NCBI RefSeq assembly: GCF_030643825.1
Contig: NZ_CP101717.1
Span: 1,674,001-1,738,000, forward strand
Length of the DNA: 64,000 bases
Origin: Salinispirillum sp. LH 10-3-1
GTDB lineage: Bacteria; Pseudomonadota; Gammaproteobacteria; Pseudomonadales; Natronospirillaceae
Reading direction: 5' to 3'
In this document: piece by piece, positions 40,752 through 47,791 of the stretch
Position numbering within the stretch: the stretch's first letter is position 1
Layout: the number at the start of each line of letters is the position of its first letter
Translations under genes and position numbers: made by a program
The notes under the pieces: model-generated
What the model saw: the letters and a program-made list of their open reading frames with translations, nothing else
Database searches by the model: none
What the model was told of the DNA's origin: nothing

Positions 40752-41995
40752 CTCTCCGTCTTCATTGGCTTATGACGCGCACTGGCATGCCGGGCGCGTC
40801 GTTCCGCGTCAATGTATCGGTCGGTTGTTAAACTGCTGGCGTGGCCCGCATCATCCCGCACATGATCAACCGGCCGAAACTTCACGTCTTCTGAAATCCC
40901 CGTATGGCGCAACCAGTGCACCGTTGCCGCCTGCAACTCATGCGACTCATCTTCCAAGCCTTCCAAGCGCATACGCTCAACCGCCGTATCAAAACACAAC
41001 TGCACAATGGCGCGAATGTGCCGTGTGGACGTCACCGGCTTTTTACCGCCCAGCGTAGGCACCAACGGCGTACGCTCGCCAGACACCGGGATCGGCGTTA
41101 AACCCAAGTGGCGGCGATAACGCTTCAGCGCGTCCAGCATTGCCTCAGACACACTGATTGACCGTTCCTTGTTACCTTTACCGACTACTTCAAACCACCA
41201 ATTGCTGTCGCTGTCACGCCGGAAGTCCGTCATCAAGGGCACATTGCGTTCGTCCGCTACCAATTCTGAAATCCGCAAATACATGGCATACAAACACTGC
41301 ATCACAAACAGCGTACGCTCGTGCTTGGCTGGGTCTTCCGCGGCCATCAAACCTGCGGTTTCCAGCACAAAGTCCCACTGCAGATTGCTTAACCGACGCA
41401 CCTCACGGCGCGTCGTAGTGACCAAGAACTTGCTCTTTTGCCGAATCAGCGCCACCGGGTTAGACCCAATGGCTTCTTCTTGAATCAGAAAGTTAAAGTA
41501 ACTTGAGAGGATAGCGAACAGACTTTTCAGCGCCGACTGACTGGGCGCATACTCCGCAGTATCAGCATGCATGCCTGCACGCGCTTGTACCTTGCTGACC
41601 GAAGCGACAAAAGGCCGCCAGTCTTCATGGGGCTTACGCAGATCGTCCGGCCCCGTAAAGCGCGCACAGTTCTTAGTGCCGATCCAAGCGCGCGGTGGCT
41701 CCATACAGAACTTAATGAACTTCTCTATGTCGTCGCGCTTCAACGCACACACGCTCTTTTCTTGCACCAGCCAACACCATTGCAGCAACCGCTCGATCTC
41801 ACGGCGATACGCATTGAACGTCGCCGTAGAGCCGTCGTACGACAGCAGAAAGCGCAAACTCAGCCAATAGTCTTCCGGAAAGGGTGACTGCACATATTGC
41901 GGCAACGCCTCACGGCGCCCCGAAAACGCATCCGGCATGTACTCCATCTGGTCAAAAATGGGCGAGGGCGGCACACGTAAGGCAGCGTTCAACAT
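40748..41995 (-). CDS. Tyrosine recombinase (site-specific integrase), not IntI-like
   Basis: A 415-residue integrase. An N-terminal SAM-like core-binding domain (about 40-190, with [19 protein letters not shown]) precedes the catalytic domain. The first arginine is in [16 protein letters not shown], the beta-hairpin lysine in [13 protein letters not shown], the HxxR box in [12 protein letters not shown], the second histidine in [10 protein letters not shown] and the tyrosine in [11 protein letters not shown]. All residues for strand exchange are present. It is longer than IntI (about 320-340), and I see no IntI-specific insert. It is transcribed away from the cassette-like array that begins 450 bases to its right, as an integron integrase would be. 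From memory, related proteins with [10 protein letters not shown] occur singly in many Pseudomonas-like chromosomes. Confidence 0.92.
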   Translation of the reverse strand: MLNAALRVPPSPIFDQMEYMPDAFSGRREALPQYVQSPFPEDYWLSLRFLLSYDGSTATFNAYRREIERLLQWCWLVQEKSVCALKRDDIEKFIKFCMEPPRAWIGTKNCARFTGPDDLRKPHEDWRPFVASVSKVQARAGMHADTAEYAPSQSALKSLFAILSSYFNFLIQEEAIGSNPVALIRQKSKFLVTTTRREVRRLSNLQWDFVLETAGLMAAEDPAKHERTLFVMQCLYAMYLRISELVADERNVPLMTDFRRDSDSNWWFEVVGKGNKERSISVSEAMLDALKRYRRHLGLTPIPVSGERTPLVPTLGGKKPVTSTRHIRAIVQLCFDTAVERMRLEGLEDESHELQAATVHWLRHTGISEDVKFRPVDHVRDDAGHASSLTTDRYIDAERRARHASARHKPMKTES

Positions 41996-42152
41996 GAATT
42001 AGCTCATACAAAGAAAAACAGAGTAGGGGAATCATCCGTGCAATGGCGGGAAAATTCAACCAATCAAAAAATCATGGTAAAGCGAGCGAGATCAGAGAAG
42101 CCGTTTAGTGCTGGCTATCCAACCCGTATGAGCAGGCATTTCTACGTGCACG

Positions 42153-42309
42153 TGCGCGTTTTTCTGCTAGGATGATTTGTGTTGATGCGCGTTTTTCCGG
42201 TTGCTGTATTGAAAACTGTAATAAAATCAAAAGCTTGGTTTGCAGGCTTCCGCGTTTATACGCATGAGCAAAAAATGGAAAAACATGGTAGTGCGCATGC
42301 GCGTTTTCC
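42153..42309. repeat. Three direct repeats TGCGCGTTTT(T)C next to the integrase
   Basis: TGCGCGTTTTTC at 42153-42164 and 42186-42197 (33 bases apart, about three helical turns) and TGCGCGTTTTCC at 42298-42309. The 466-base region between the integrase start and the first cassette-like gene has no convincing gene; besides these repeats it holds the palindrome at 42384-42442. Direct repeats beside a recombinase may be arm-type binding sites. Confidence 0.5.
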
Positions 42310-42383
42310 CAAGAGTGACTGTGATTGAAATCCGGAAATACTTAATGAAATCAGTCGCTTGTGAATATTATTCAGTTTTTGGC

Positions 42384-42442
42384 GTTCAACAGGCGGTTAT
42401 AGCCGCAGCTGAGCTGCCGTATAACCGCTTAAATAGTTATGC
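42384..42442 (+). other. attC-like palindromic site (candidate first site of array)
   Basis: GTTCAAC (42384-42390, RYYYAAC type) and GTTATGC (42436-42442, near GTTRRRY) bracket a strong dyad GCGGTTATA / TATAACCGC (42393-42401, 42420-42428) with a nested GCAGC / GCTGC. Length 59. The next gene starts 19 bases after it. It could be a first attC or an attI-like site. The right core deviates from consensus at one position. Confidence 0.42.
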
Positions 42443-42461
42443 ATCATAGAGGTCTTACTGG

Positions 42462-42872
42462 GTGAGTACGGATACTATTCTAAACCGGGTCAGCGCGATT
42501 CCTCTTATCTTGAGAGTTGCCTGCCTGGCATCGGGCGCGCTGGGGCTGTTGCAGCTCGTGGCAATAATTTTCCCGGTCGTTTCGCCCGGCATAGATGGCG
42601 TCACACTCCGGTCACCAGAGTTGGCAGCTGTGATGGGAGTAATACATGTGGGATTAGCGTGGGCTATTTTCAGAAGGCTGGCTTGGGCCGTCCCTGTCAT
42701 TATTCTTCTTCCGTTTATCCAATATGGGATTTTGTATCTAGAGGTTGGAGTTCCGGAGCAAAGTCGCCTTAGACTGAATTTGCTATTTTCAGGAGTGTGG
42801 GCACTAATTTTCTCTGCGTATCTATTTGGTTTTAAAGCATTTAAGTACTTCCATGCTACTGAAAATGCATAA
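42462..42872 (+). CDS. Hypothetical four-helix membrane protein (cassette gene)
   Basis: A 136-residue protein with four hydrophobic segments at about 13-35, 55-70, 73-90 and 103-125. No family is recognised; the arrangement is that of small integral membrane proteins often carried in gene cassettes. It starts with GTG 19 bases after the attC-like site, and its stop TAA lies inside the left core of the next site (GCATAAC at 42867), the tight packing typical of cassettes. Its own promoter is not obvious. Confidence 0.7.
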   Translation: MSTDTILNRVSAIPLILRVACLASGALGLLQLVAIIFPVVSPGIDGVTLRSPELAAVMGVIHVGLAWAIFRRLAWAVPVIILLPFIQYGILYLEVGVPEQSRLRLNLLFSGVWALIFSAYLFGFKAFKYFHATENA

Positions 42873-42951
42873 CCAGGCCAGTCACGGCGACGCCTACTAC
42901 ATTGCGGCTTCGCCATCATTTCGCAGCCGCGCGTGCTGAGCGGCGTTATAC
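42867..42951 (+). other. Candidate attC site 1
   Basis: Left core GCATAAC (42867-42873) and right core GTTATAC (42945-42951) are complementary at six of seven positions. The 71 bases between fold into an imperfect dyad (CAGGCCAGTCACGGCG against the reverse complement of CGCGTGCTGAGCGGC) with a GCGGCTTCGCC-type tip. Length 85 is in the attC range. Confidence 0.62.
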
Positions 42952-42967
42952 GGATTGAGTTTTTGCT

Positions 42968-43249
42968 ATGCCTAAGATCATTTTGGAGGGCCATATCGTG
43001 GTGTCCGACGCTGACCTCGCAGCGGTTATGGCAGAGTTGCCAGCTCATATTCAGCTGACTCGCCTAGAAGAGGGGTGTTTGCACTTCGAAGTTACCCAGA
43101 GCCCGGGCGCCGAAAACGTCTTTTTTGTCTCTGAAGAATTTATTGACCGGGCCTCGTTTGAAGCCCATCAGAGCCACGTTAAGTCGTCCGAATGGGGTAG
43201 AGTCGCGTCGAATGTCGAAAGGCACTATCAAGTGACGGAAGTCGGCTGA
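42968..43249 (+). CDS. Putative antibiotic biosynthesis monooxygenase-fold protein (cassette gene)
   Basis: A 93-residue single-domain dimeric alpha/beta-barrel protein of the ABM/quinol monooxygenase type. HIQLTREEGCL-like wording (LTRLEEGCLHFEVTQSP), then FFVSEEFIDRASFEAHQSH, which is the family motif. These enzymes oxidise quinols or degrade small aromatic compounds without cofactor. It starts with ATG 16 bases after candidate attC 1, and its attC begins 10 bases after its stop. This compact unit of about 386 bases between two cores is a typical gene cassette. Confidence 0.83.
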   Translation: MPKIILEGHIVVSDADLAAVMAELPAHIQLTRLEEGCLHFEVTQSPGAENVFFVSEEFIDRASFEAHQSHVKSSEWGRVASNVERHYQVTEVG

Positions 43250-43259
43250 TGGCTAAACC

Positions 43260-43337
43260 GTATAACCAGTCGCTTTTGCTGGGAAATTTCTCCACCGCTT
43301 CGCGGCTACAAAATTGCCGCAAATCTCTGCGTTAGGT
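43260..43337 (+). other. Candidate attC site 2
   Basis: Left core GTATAAC (43260-43266) and right core GTTAGGT (43331-43337) fit RYYYAAC and GTTRRRY closely. The arms CAGTCGCTTTTGCTGGGAAATTT and the reverse complement of AAAATTGCCGCAAATCTCTG pair with small gaps around the tip CCGCTTCGCGG. Length 78. Confidence 0.68.
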
Positions 43338-43345
43338 TGCACCGC

Positions 43346-43924
43346 ATGACACGTCGCACTCTTCAACAACGCCCGACACCATCACGGTTGCGAAGGGTGC
43401 TTTTGGCTGATTTCGCAGCAGGCTCCATTGTGGGTGCGCTTCTCTTATCACTTAGCGTATGGCTGGAGCGCATGCTCTTGGTCGCCATGGGAGCTGCTGG
43501 GCTAGCATATGGTTCGGTTGCTTTCGCCCTCGCTACGCGGCCCGCCCCACCGGCTTCTATCGTCGCACTTCTCGGCTCGGCCAATATTGCTTGGGGTGCT
43601 CTGTGTTTTCTGCTCGCGGCAGTTTTCTTCGCTTCAGCGTCTTGGCTCGGCTTGGCGCACTTGGCTATAGAGGCGGCATTCGTATCCTGGCTCGGGGTTA
43701 ACGAGCTTCGCCTTCGAGGCGGCACTCCAGCAATTGAGCCGGTGCAAGGTGCAAGCAAACCAGTCACTGCACCGGATGCTGAACTTGACCCCTTAAAACA
43801 GACGCATCTTCAAACCAGAATGGACTTACCCCGGTGCCGGGGTAAGTCCATAAAGTGGTGCGCAATATCGCGTATCTGCTGCAATGGACATTATAAACTA
43901 AACCCAATAGTCGAGGGACCATGA
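43346..43924 (+). CDS. Hypothetical membrane protein, probably with a replaced 3' end
   Basis: A 192-residue frame starting eight bases after candidate attC 2. Residues 20-130 form four membrane helices rich in Ala, Leu and Gly. The last 45 residues look unnatural: they run through a perfect inverted repeat at 43821-43850 and change composition (DLPRCRGKSIKWCAISRICC). The true protein probably ended near residue 145, and its own stop and attC were lost. No family is recognised. Its nominal stop overlaps the next start (ATGA). Confidence 0.55.
   Translation: MTRRTLQQRPTPSRLRRVLLADFAAGSIVGALLLSLSVWLERMLLVAMGAAGLAYGSVAFALATRPAPPASIVALLGSANIAWGALCFLLAAVFFASASWLGLAHLAIEAAFVSWLGVNELRLRGGTPAIEPVQGASKPVTAPDAELDPLKQTHLQTRMDLPRCRGKSIKWCAISRICCNGHYKLNPIVEGP
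43821..43850. repeat. Perfect 14-bp inverted repeat with 2-base loop
   Basis: TGGACTTACCCCGG, TG, CCGGGGTAAGTCCA. It is the strongest short hairpin in the window. No T-run follows on either strand. It sits at the point where the cassette array loses its regular form, so it may be the remnant of a mobile element end or a late terminator. Confidence 0.6.
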
Positions 43925-44274
43925 GCAAGACCACTAAACTTATTAGGATGCTTTTCGGTGCGGTTGTTCTTCTGTTTGCAGTTGCGATTTTTCTGTTAAC
44001 TATTCTAAACGGTGGCTCCCTAGGTCTGATTCTCGGTGTTTTTGTTGTGATAGGTTTGCCGTTCGGGAACATCGGTTACTCTATGATATTTAAGAGCCCT
44101 GGTGAGGGATCATTTTCCCCGTTTACGTTGTATGTATATGGTGTTTTGCTAGGGCTTCTGGGAATTTACGGAGCGCTCATGTGGGAACCACTCAGTCTTC
44201 TGTCTTTGGCTTTTTCTGCAGGGTGCTTCCAGTTAGCGCGACACAAGGCTGAGCTATCTAGCAAAAAGGTTTAA
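43921..44274 (+). CDS. Hypothetical small membrane protein
   Basis: A 117-residue protein with four hydrophobic helices at about 9-29, 34-52, 65-83 and 86-104, and a lysine-rich C-terminus. No family is recognised. An acceptable Shine-Dalgarno (GAGGGA) precedes the ATG. No attC-like site follows, so if this was a cassette it has lost its recombination site. Confidence 0.65.
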   Translation: MSKTTKLIRMLFGAVVLLFAVAIFLLTILNGGSLGLILGVFVVIGLPFGNIGYSMIFKSPGEGSFSPFTLYVYGVLLGLLGIYGALMWEPLSLLSLAFSAGCFQLARHKAELSSKKV

Positions 44275-44310
44275 AACAGCAAGTTACATTAGGGACCCAC
44301 TACACACTGA

Positions 44311-44433
44311 ATGAAAAAGTTTCTGCTAACTATTATCGTCGCGGCGTTGCCGCTAGATGCTTGGGCTAGTGTTTATACAGGATTTCAATGGGACTTTCCT
44401 CGCGAGGCGGGGTTATATTGGGGTATCACCTGA
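44311..44433 (+). CDS. Short secreted peptide or truncated exported protein
   Basis: A 40-residue frame beginning MKKFLLTIIVAALPLDAWA, a textbook signal peptide with cleavage expected after AWA, then about 21 residues containing several aromatic residues (SVYTGFQWDFPREAGLYW). It is either a small exported peptide or, more likely, the start of a periplasmic protein whose remainder was deleted. No strong Shine-Dalgarno is visible. The following 355 bases (44434-44788) hold no gene I can support. Confidence 0.4.
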   Translation: MKKFLLTIIVAALPLDAWASVYTGFQWDFPREAGLYWGIT

Positions 44434-44788
44434 AATTTAGGGCAAGCGACACATCGCTCGTCCGCTCTGTTTGGCGAGCATTGCAAATGAAGCTTCGGGC
44501 GGCAAATGCCCTCCGATAAAGTCGGGGTGATTCAATAAAAGTGAGATGATGTAAAAGCATCGAAGAGATGAGATGCGTTAATGAGTTATTGGACTAAGCT
44601 GGGTACAAATACTTCAAAAGGAAAGCAAACACGAGCATGGTGGATCGGGCGGTGCATGACACTGCGAAAAGTCAGGTTGCTGAAGATCTTGCCCTGAATC
44701 GAAATTGGGTAGAGAGCAGTTTTGCCTCCATTACGCAGCTGCGCGTGTCGGCTGTATTTCATACCAATTCACATAGAGAATATAATTC
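44434..44788. other. Gene-free stretch with decayed sequence
   Basis: No frame here is convincing. A plus-strand frame from about 44640 reads VDRAVHDTAKSQVAEDLALN, which has the look of a helix-turn-helix piece from a transposase or regulator, but it is interrupted and has no start. A GGGCGG/CCGCCC-like fold near 44500 is weak. It is best viewed as remnant DNA between accessory genes. Confidence 0.3.
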
Positions 44789-45172
44789 ATGTATTACATC
44801 GTTGAGACACTGAAATCGTTTGACCAAGCCGTAACAGACCTAGAAACAGCCGTCGCTCGAAATGGATTTGGAGTGCTGCACATCCATGATTTGGGGGGAA
44901 CCCTTCGCAGCAAGGGCATTGCATTTGAAGAGCAGTGCAAGGTATTTGAGGTCTGTAATCCCGTACAGGCTGCTAAGGTCCTTTCTGCTGATATGCGACT
45001 CAACATGGCATTGCCGTGTCGGATTTCTGTATTTACTGAAAACATGACGACGAAGATTGGCCTTATTAAACCAGCGCAAATGCTGTCAGCGTTGTCTGAT
45101 GATGCATCGTTGGGCCAAACTGCCCAAGAAGTCGAAGAAAAAACCATTCAGATGATCGACGAAGCAAAATAA
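44789..45172 (+). CDS. DUF302 domain protein
   Basis: A 127-residue soluble protein of the DUF302 family. The core is FDQAVTDLETAVARNGFGVLHIHDLG, then KVFEVCNPVQAAKVLSADMRL and LPCRISVFTE, which are the conserved strand-helix elements. DUF302 proteins bind small ligands in a dimer and occur next to oxidative-stress and metabolic genes; the function is unresolved. The ATG has AGAGAATATA upstream, a weak ribosome site. The SDR gene follows after 33 bases. Confidence 0.88.
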   Translation: MYYIVETLKSFDQAVTDLETAVARNGFGVLHIHDLGGTLRSKGIAFEEQCKVFEVCNPVQAAKVLSADMRLNMALPCRISVFTENMTTKIGLIKPAQMLSALSDDASLGQTAQEVEEKTIQMIDEAK

Positions 45173-45205
45173 AGGCACCGGCTTAGTAAAAGATGAATTA
45201 TCGTT

Positions 45206-46012
45206 ATGGTTAACACGCAGTCCCTTTACAACAAGGTCATTTGGGTTACCGGTGCTTCTTCCGGTATCGGTGAGGCCATAGCGCAGAAATTGGCGGAGCA
45301 GGGTGCCTCGGTCGTGTTGAGCGCGCGACGAGAGTCAGAGCTAAGCCGAGTGCAGCAACGATTGCCGGAGCCCGACCGACACCTCAGTGTGGTACTGGAT
45401 ATTTGTGACCACTCGGCGCATCAAGCAGCTCTGGAGAGGATTATTGCGCGTTATGGAAAGCTGGATTGGCTGATCAATAACGCGGGTATCAGTCAGCGTT
45501 CTCTGGTGATGGAGACGACCAATGACACAGATCGGCGGATCATGGAGGTCGACTACTTCGCTCAAGTCGCGCTGACGCGTGCTGTCTTACCTCAGATGCT
45601 TAAACAACAGCATGGCCAACTGGTGTTTGTGTCCAGCGTGGCAGGCTTGGTCGGTACTCAGTATCGCGGCAGTTACTCGGCCGCTAAGGCGGCAATACAC
45701 CTGTGGGCCAACAGCGTGCGTGCTGAGTTGTTCGACCAAGGCATTCGGGTGGCGGTGGTATTTCCTGGCTTTGTTCGTACGGAAGTCTCCCAAAACGCGC
45801 TGACTGGCGATGGCAAGCCGTTGGGCACCATGGACGATGCGCAGGCTACTGCCATGAGTGCTGATGACTTTGCCACGAAGACCATTAAAACGCTGCTGAA
45901 AGGCAAGAGTTACATTGTGGTAGGCGGGTTCAAAGAACGGCTTGGCGCACTGCTGGTACGTCTAGCCCCTGAACTGTTGTACCGGATAGTTCGGCGGTCT
46001 AAGGTGCGTTAA
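45206..46012 (+). CDS. Short-chain dehydrogenase/reductase (SDR)
   Basis: A 268-residue classical SDR. The cofactor motif TGASSGIGEAIA is at about 16-27 and NNAG at about 93. The catalytic Ser is in VFVSSVAGLVG, and the YxxxK pair in SYSAAKAA. The arginines after the first strand (SARRESEL) favour NADP(H). The C-terminal tail after residue 225 resembles membrane-associated DHRS7-type members (RLAPELLYRIVRRSKVR). The substrate is unknown. The start ATG at 45206 lacks a clear Shine-Dalgarno. Confidence 0.92.
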   Translation: MVNTQSLYNKVIWVTGASSGIGEAIAQKLAEQGASVVLSARRESELSRVQQRLPEPDRHLSVVLDICDHSAHQAALERIIARYGKLDWLINNAGISQRSLVMETTNDTDRRIMEVDYFAQVALTRAVLPQMLKQQHGQLVFVSSVAGLVGTQYRGSYSAAKAAIHLWANSVRAELFDQGIRVAVVFPGFVRTEVSQNALTGDGKPLGTMDDAQATAMSADDFATKTIKTLLKGKSYIVVGGFKERLGALLVRLAPELLYRIVRRSKVR

Positions 46013-46104
46013 TCAATAGGTGGCGCATTGGTAATGCGTTAGGCTAGGTTGCTGACCCGGCGACAAACTTTCGCGCTGAATAAATAAAAACGGAGCCCTG
46101 TCCT

Positions 46105-46578
46105 TTGAGCAAAATAGCCCTGTTCGTCGACGTCCAAAACGTCTACTACACCACGCGTGAGTCTTATGGTCGCCGATTCGACTACAACCAGTTCTGGCGT
46201 CAGGCCACGGCTGGGCATGAGGTTATGGCAGCCTTTGCCTATGCCATTGATCGAGGCGATGAAAAACAGCGTCAGTTTCAGAACATTCTGAGTGCCATTG
46301 GGTTTACGGTTCGCTTAAAACCCTTTATCCAGCGGCAGGATGGGTCGGCAAAGGGCGATTGGGATGTAGGCATAGCCATTGATGTGATGGAAGTGGCACC
46401 CAAAGTCGACAGGGTGGTATTGGTTTCAGGGGATGGTGATTTCGATTTGCTGGTCGACAAGGTTAGGCAGAGCTACGATGTCCATGTCGATGTTTACGGC
46501 GTGCCTGATCTAACCGCACGATCTTTGATGCAAGCCGCCAGCCGCTTTGTGCCGATTGACCATGAGCTTCTGTTGTGA
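46105..46578 (+). CDS. NYN domain protein (LabA/DUF88 family)
   Basis: A 157-residue PIN-like nuclease-fold protein. The conserved acids are in LFVDVQNVYYT, KGDWDVGIAIDVM and VVLVSGDGDFDLLVDKV, the set expected to bind a metal. NYN proteins act on RNA or regulate transcripts. The start is TTG with CGGAG upstream; no ATG fits. A decayed copy of its last 29 residues lies at 48710-48799, so the gene was once duplicated or recombined here. Confidence 0.88.
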   Translation: MSKIALFVDVQNVYYTTRESYGRRFDYNQFWRQATAGHEVMAAFAYAIDRGDEKQRQFQNILSAIGFTVRLKPFIQRQDGSAKGDWDVGIAIDVMEVAPKVDRVVLVSGDGDFDLLVDKVRQSYDVHVDVYGVPDLTARSLMQAASRFVPIDHELLL

Positions 46579-46600
46579 CGATCCTACGGTTTCAGTGCGA

Positions 46601-46630
46601 AGGGGGTGCACGACTTCAAGTGCACCCCCT
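46601..46630. terminator. Bidirectional terminator-like hairpin
   Basis: AGGGGGTGCAC, an 8-base loop GACTTCAA, GTGCACCCCCT. It lies between the convergent NYN and MDR genes. No T-run is attached, so it may work by stalling only. Confidence 0.55.
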
Positions 46631-46652
46631 AATCAAACCGGCTTAGCCTGTT

Positions 46653-47648
46653 CTACAGTTTCACGATCAACTTGCCGTGGTTCTCACCGCTGAAAAACAG
46701 GTTTAAACCCGTCATCGCCGATTCAAGCCCTTCCAGCGTGTGGGCGCGATACTTAATCTTACCTTGCTGCACATAGGGCGTCAGTTTTGCCAGTAATTCC
46801 GGTGCCTTGTGTAGGTGGTCTGGCATCGTAAAGCCTTGGATCAACAGGCGTTTTCTAATGATGTTCATCCAGTTTGGACCGGGGCTCGGTTGGCTTGCGG
46901 TGTAGTCTGCTATCATGCCGCAAACGATGATGCACCCGTGGGCATTCATGCGGTCGAATACGCTGTGCTGTATCGGGCCGCCAGTGTTCTCGAAATAGAG
47001 GTCTATGCCGTTGGGGGCAAGTTCGTCCAGTTTGGCATTGAGATCATCGGTTTTGTAGTTAATTGCGCCGTCAAAACCAAGCTCGTTGGTGATCCAGTCG
47101 GCTTTGGCTTTGCTACCGACAACGCCGATAACGGTTAAGCCGTCAGCCTTGGCCAACTGCCCAACGATGGAGCCGACAGACCCTGCGGCACCCGACACCA
47201 CGATGGTTTCTCCGGCTTGAGGTTTGCCAATATTGTATAGCCCTTGCGTAGCCGTGAGGCCGGGCAAGGCGAAGACCGACAGCAGCATTTCAGGGGGCAG
47301 CGATGCATCCACCTTGTTGACGCCCTTGCCATTACTGACGGCCATTTCCTGCCAGCCAAACATGCCCATAGCGCGGTCGCCTACGGCGAAGTCCGGGTGG
47401 TTCGATTCAACCACTTCACCCAAGCCGGAAGAACGCATTACAGTGCCTAATTCAACGGGTGGGATGTAGCTTTCTGTATCGGGAGACATCCAACCTAGCA
47501 TGGCTGGATCCAGTGACATGTGCGTCTGGCGAACTAGAAACTCTCCGGCGTTAGGGGTTGGGATGGGCTTCTGGACAACTTCGAATAGGTCGGGGCCAAT
47601 AGGCCCGTGTGGACGGCCTATCAGGTTAATGGCGGTAAAATGACTCAT
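46653..47648 (-). CDS. NADP-dependent MDR oxidoreductase (CurA/YncB type)
   Basis: A 331-residue zinc-free medium-chain reductase. The N-terminal GroES-like domain contains EFLVRQTHMSLDPAMLGWM. The nucleotide-binding domain has VVSGAAGSVGSIVGQLAKADG near residue 150 and VGSKAKADWITNELGFDGAINYK. The C-terminal part (IDLYFENTGGPIQHSVFDRM) is typical of the alkenal/one reductase branch including E. coli CurA and plant double-bond reductases. It probably reduces alpha,beta-unsaturated carbonyls with NADPH. It is divergent from a LysR gene that likely controls it. Confidence 0.93.
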   Translation of the reverse strand: MSHFTAINLIGRPHGPIGPDLFEVVQKPIPTPNAGEFLVRQTHMSLDPAMLGWMSPDTESYIPPVELGTVMRSSGLGEVVESNHPDFAVGDRAMGMFGWQEMAVSNGKGVNKVDASLPPEMLLSVFALPGLTATQGLYNIGKPQAGETIVVSGAAGSVGSIVGQLAKADGLTVIGVVGSKAKADWITNELGFDGAINYKTDDLNAKLDELAPNGIDLYFENTGGPIQHSVFDRMNAHGCIIVCGMIADYTASQPSPGPNWMNIIRKRLLIQGFTMPDHLHKAPELLAKLTPYVQQGKIKYRAHTLEGLESAMTGLNLFFSGENHGKLIVKL

Positions 47649-47705
47649 GCGTGTAACTCCGAGTAGTGATTCATTTCAATAGGCTGTTAATTTGCCTTGA
47701 GCTTA

Positions 47706-47771
47706 TTATTGGGTAATAAAGTTTGATAAAAACCGTTGGTTTAGCGAATATCTATTGTCATTAAAGCAATA
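47706..47771. promoter_or_regulatory. LysR-type binding motifs between the MDR and LysR genes
   Basis: TTATT GGGT AATAA (47706-47719) and TATTG-N9-CAATA (47753-47771) are dyads of the T-N11-A kind bound by LysR proteins. They lie in the 143-base divergent spacer. Confidence 0.5.
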
Positions 47772-47791
47772 ATAGCAGCGTAGGTAGCCTT

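Noticed and set aside
41158-41887. Several plus-strand frames opposite the recombinase
   Set aside because: They mirror the coding strand of a well-supported recombinase and show no family pattern.
44640-44788. Possible transposase helix-turn-helix (KSQVAEDLALN)
   Set aside because: Too short, no start, no inverted repeats or second domain; kept only as a remark on the gap.
46012-46060. GTTAGGC near 46047, a perfect attC right-core consensus
   Set aside because: No RYYYAAC partner with a folding palindrome lies at a suitable distance upstream; only a small GCATT/AATGC dyad is present.
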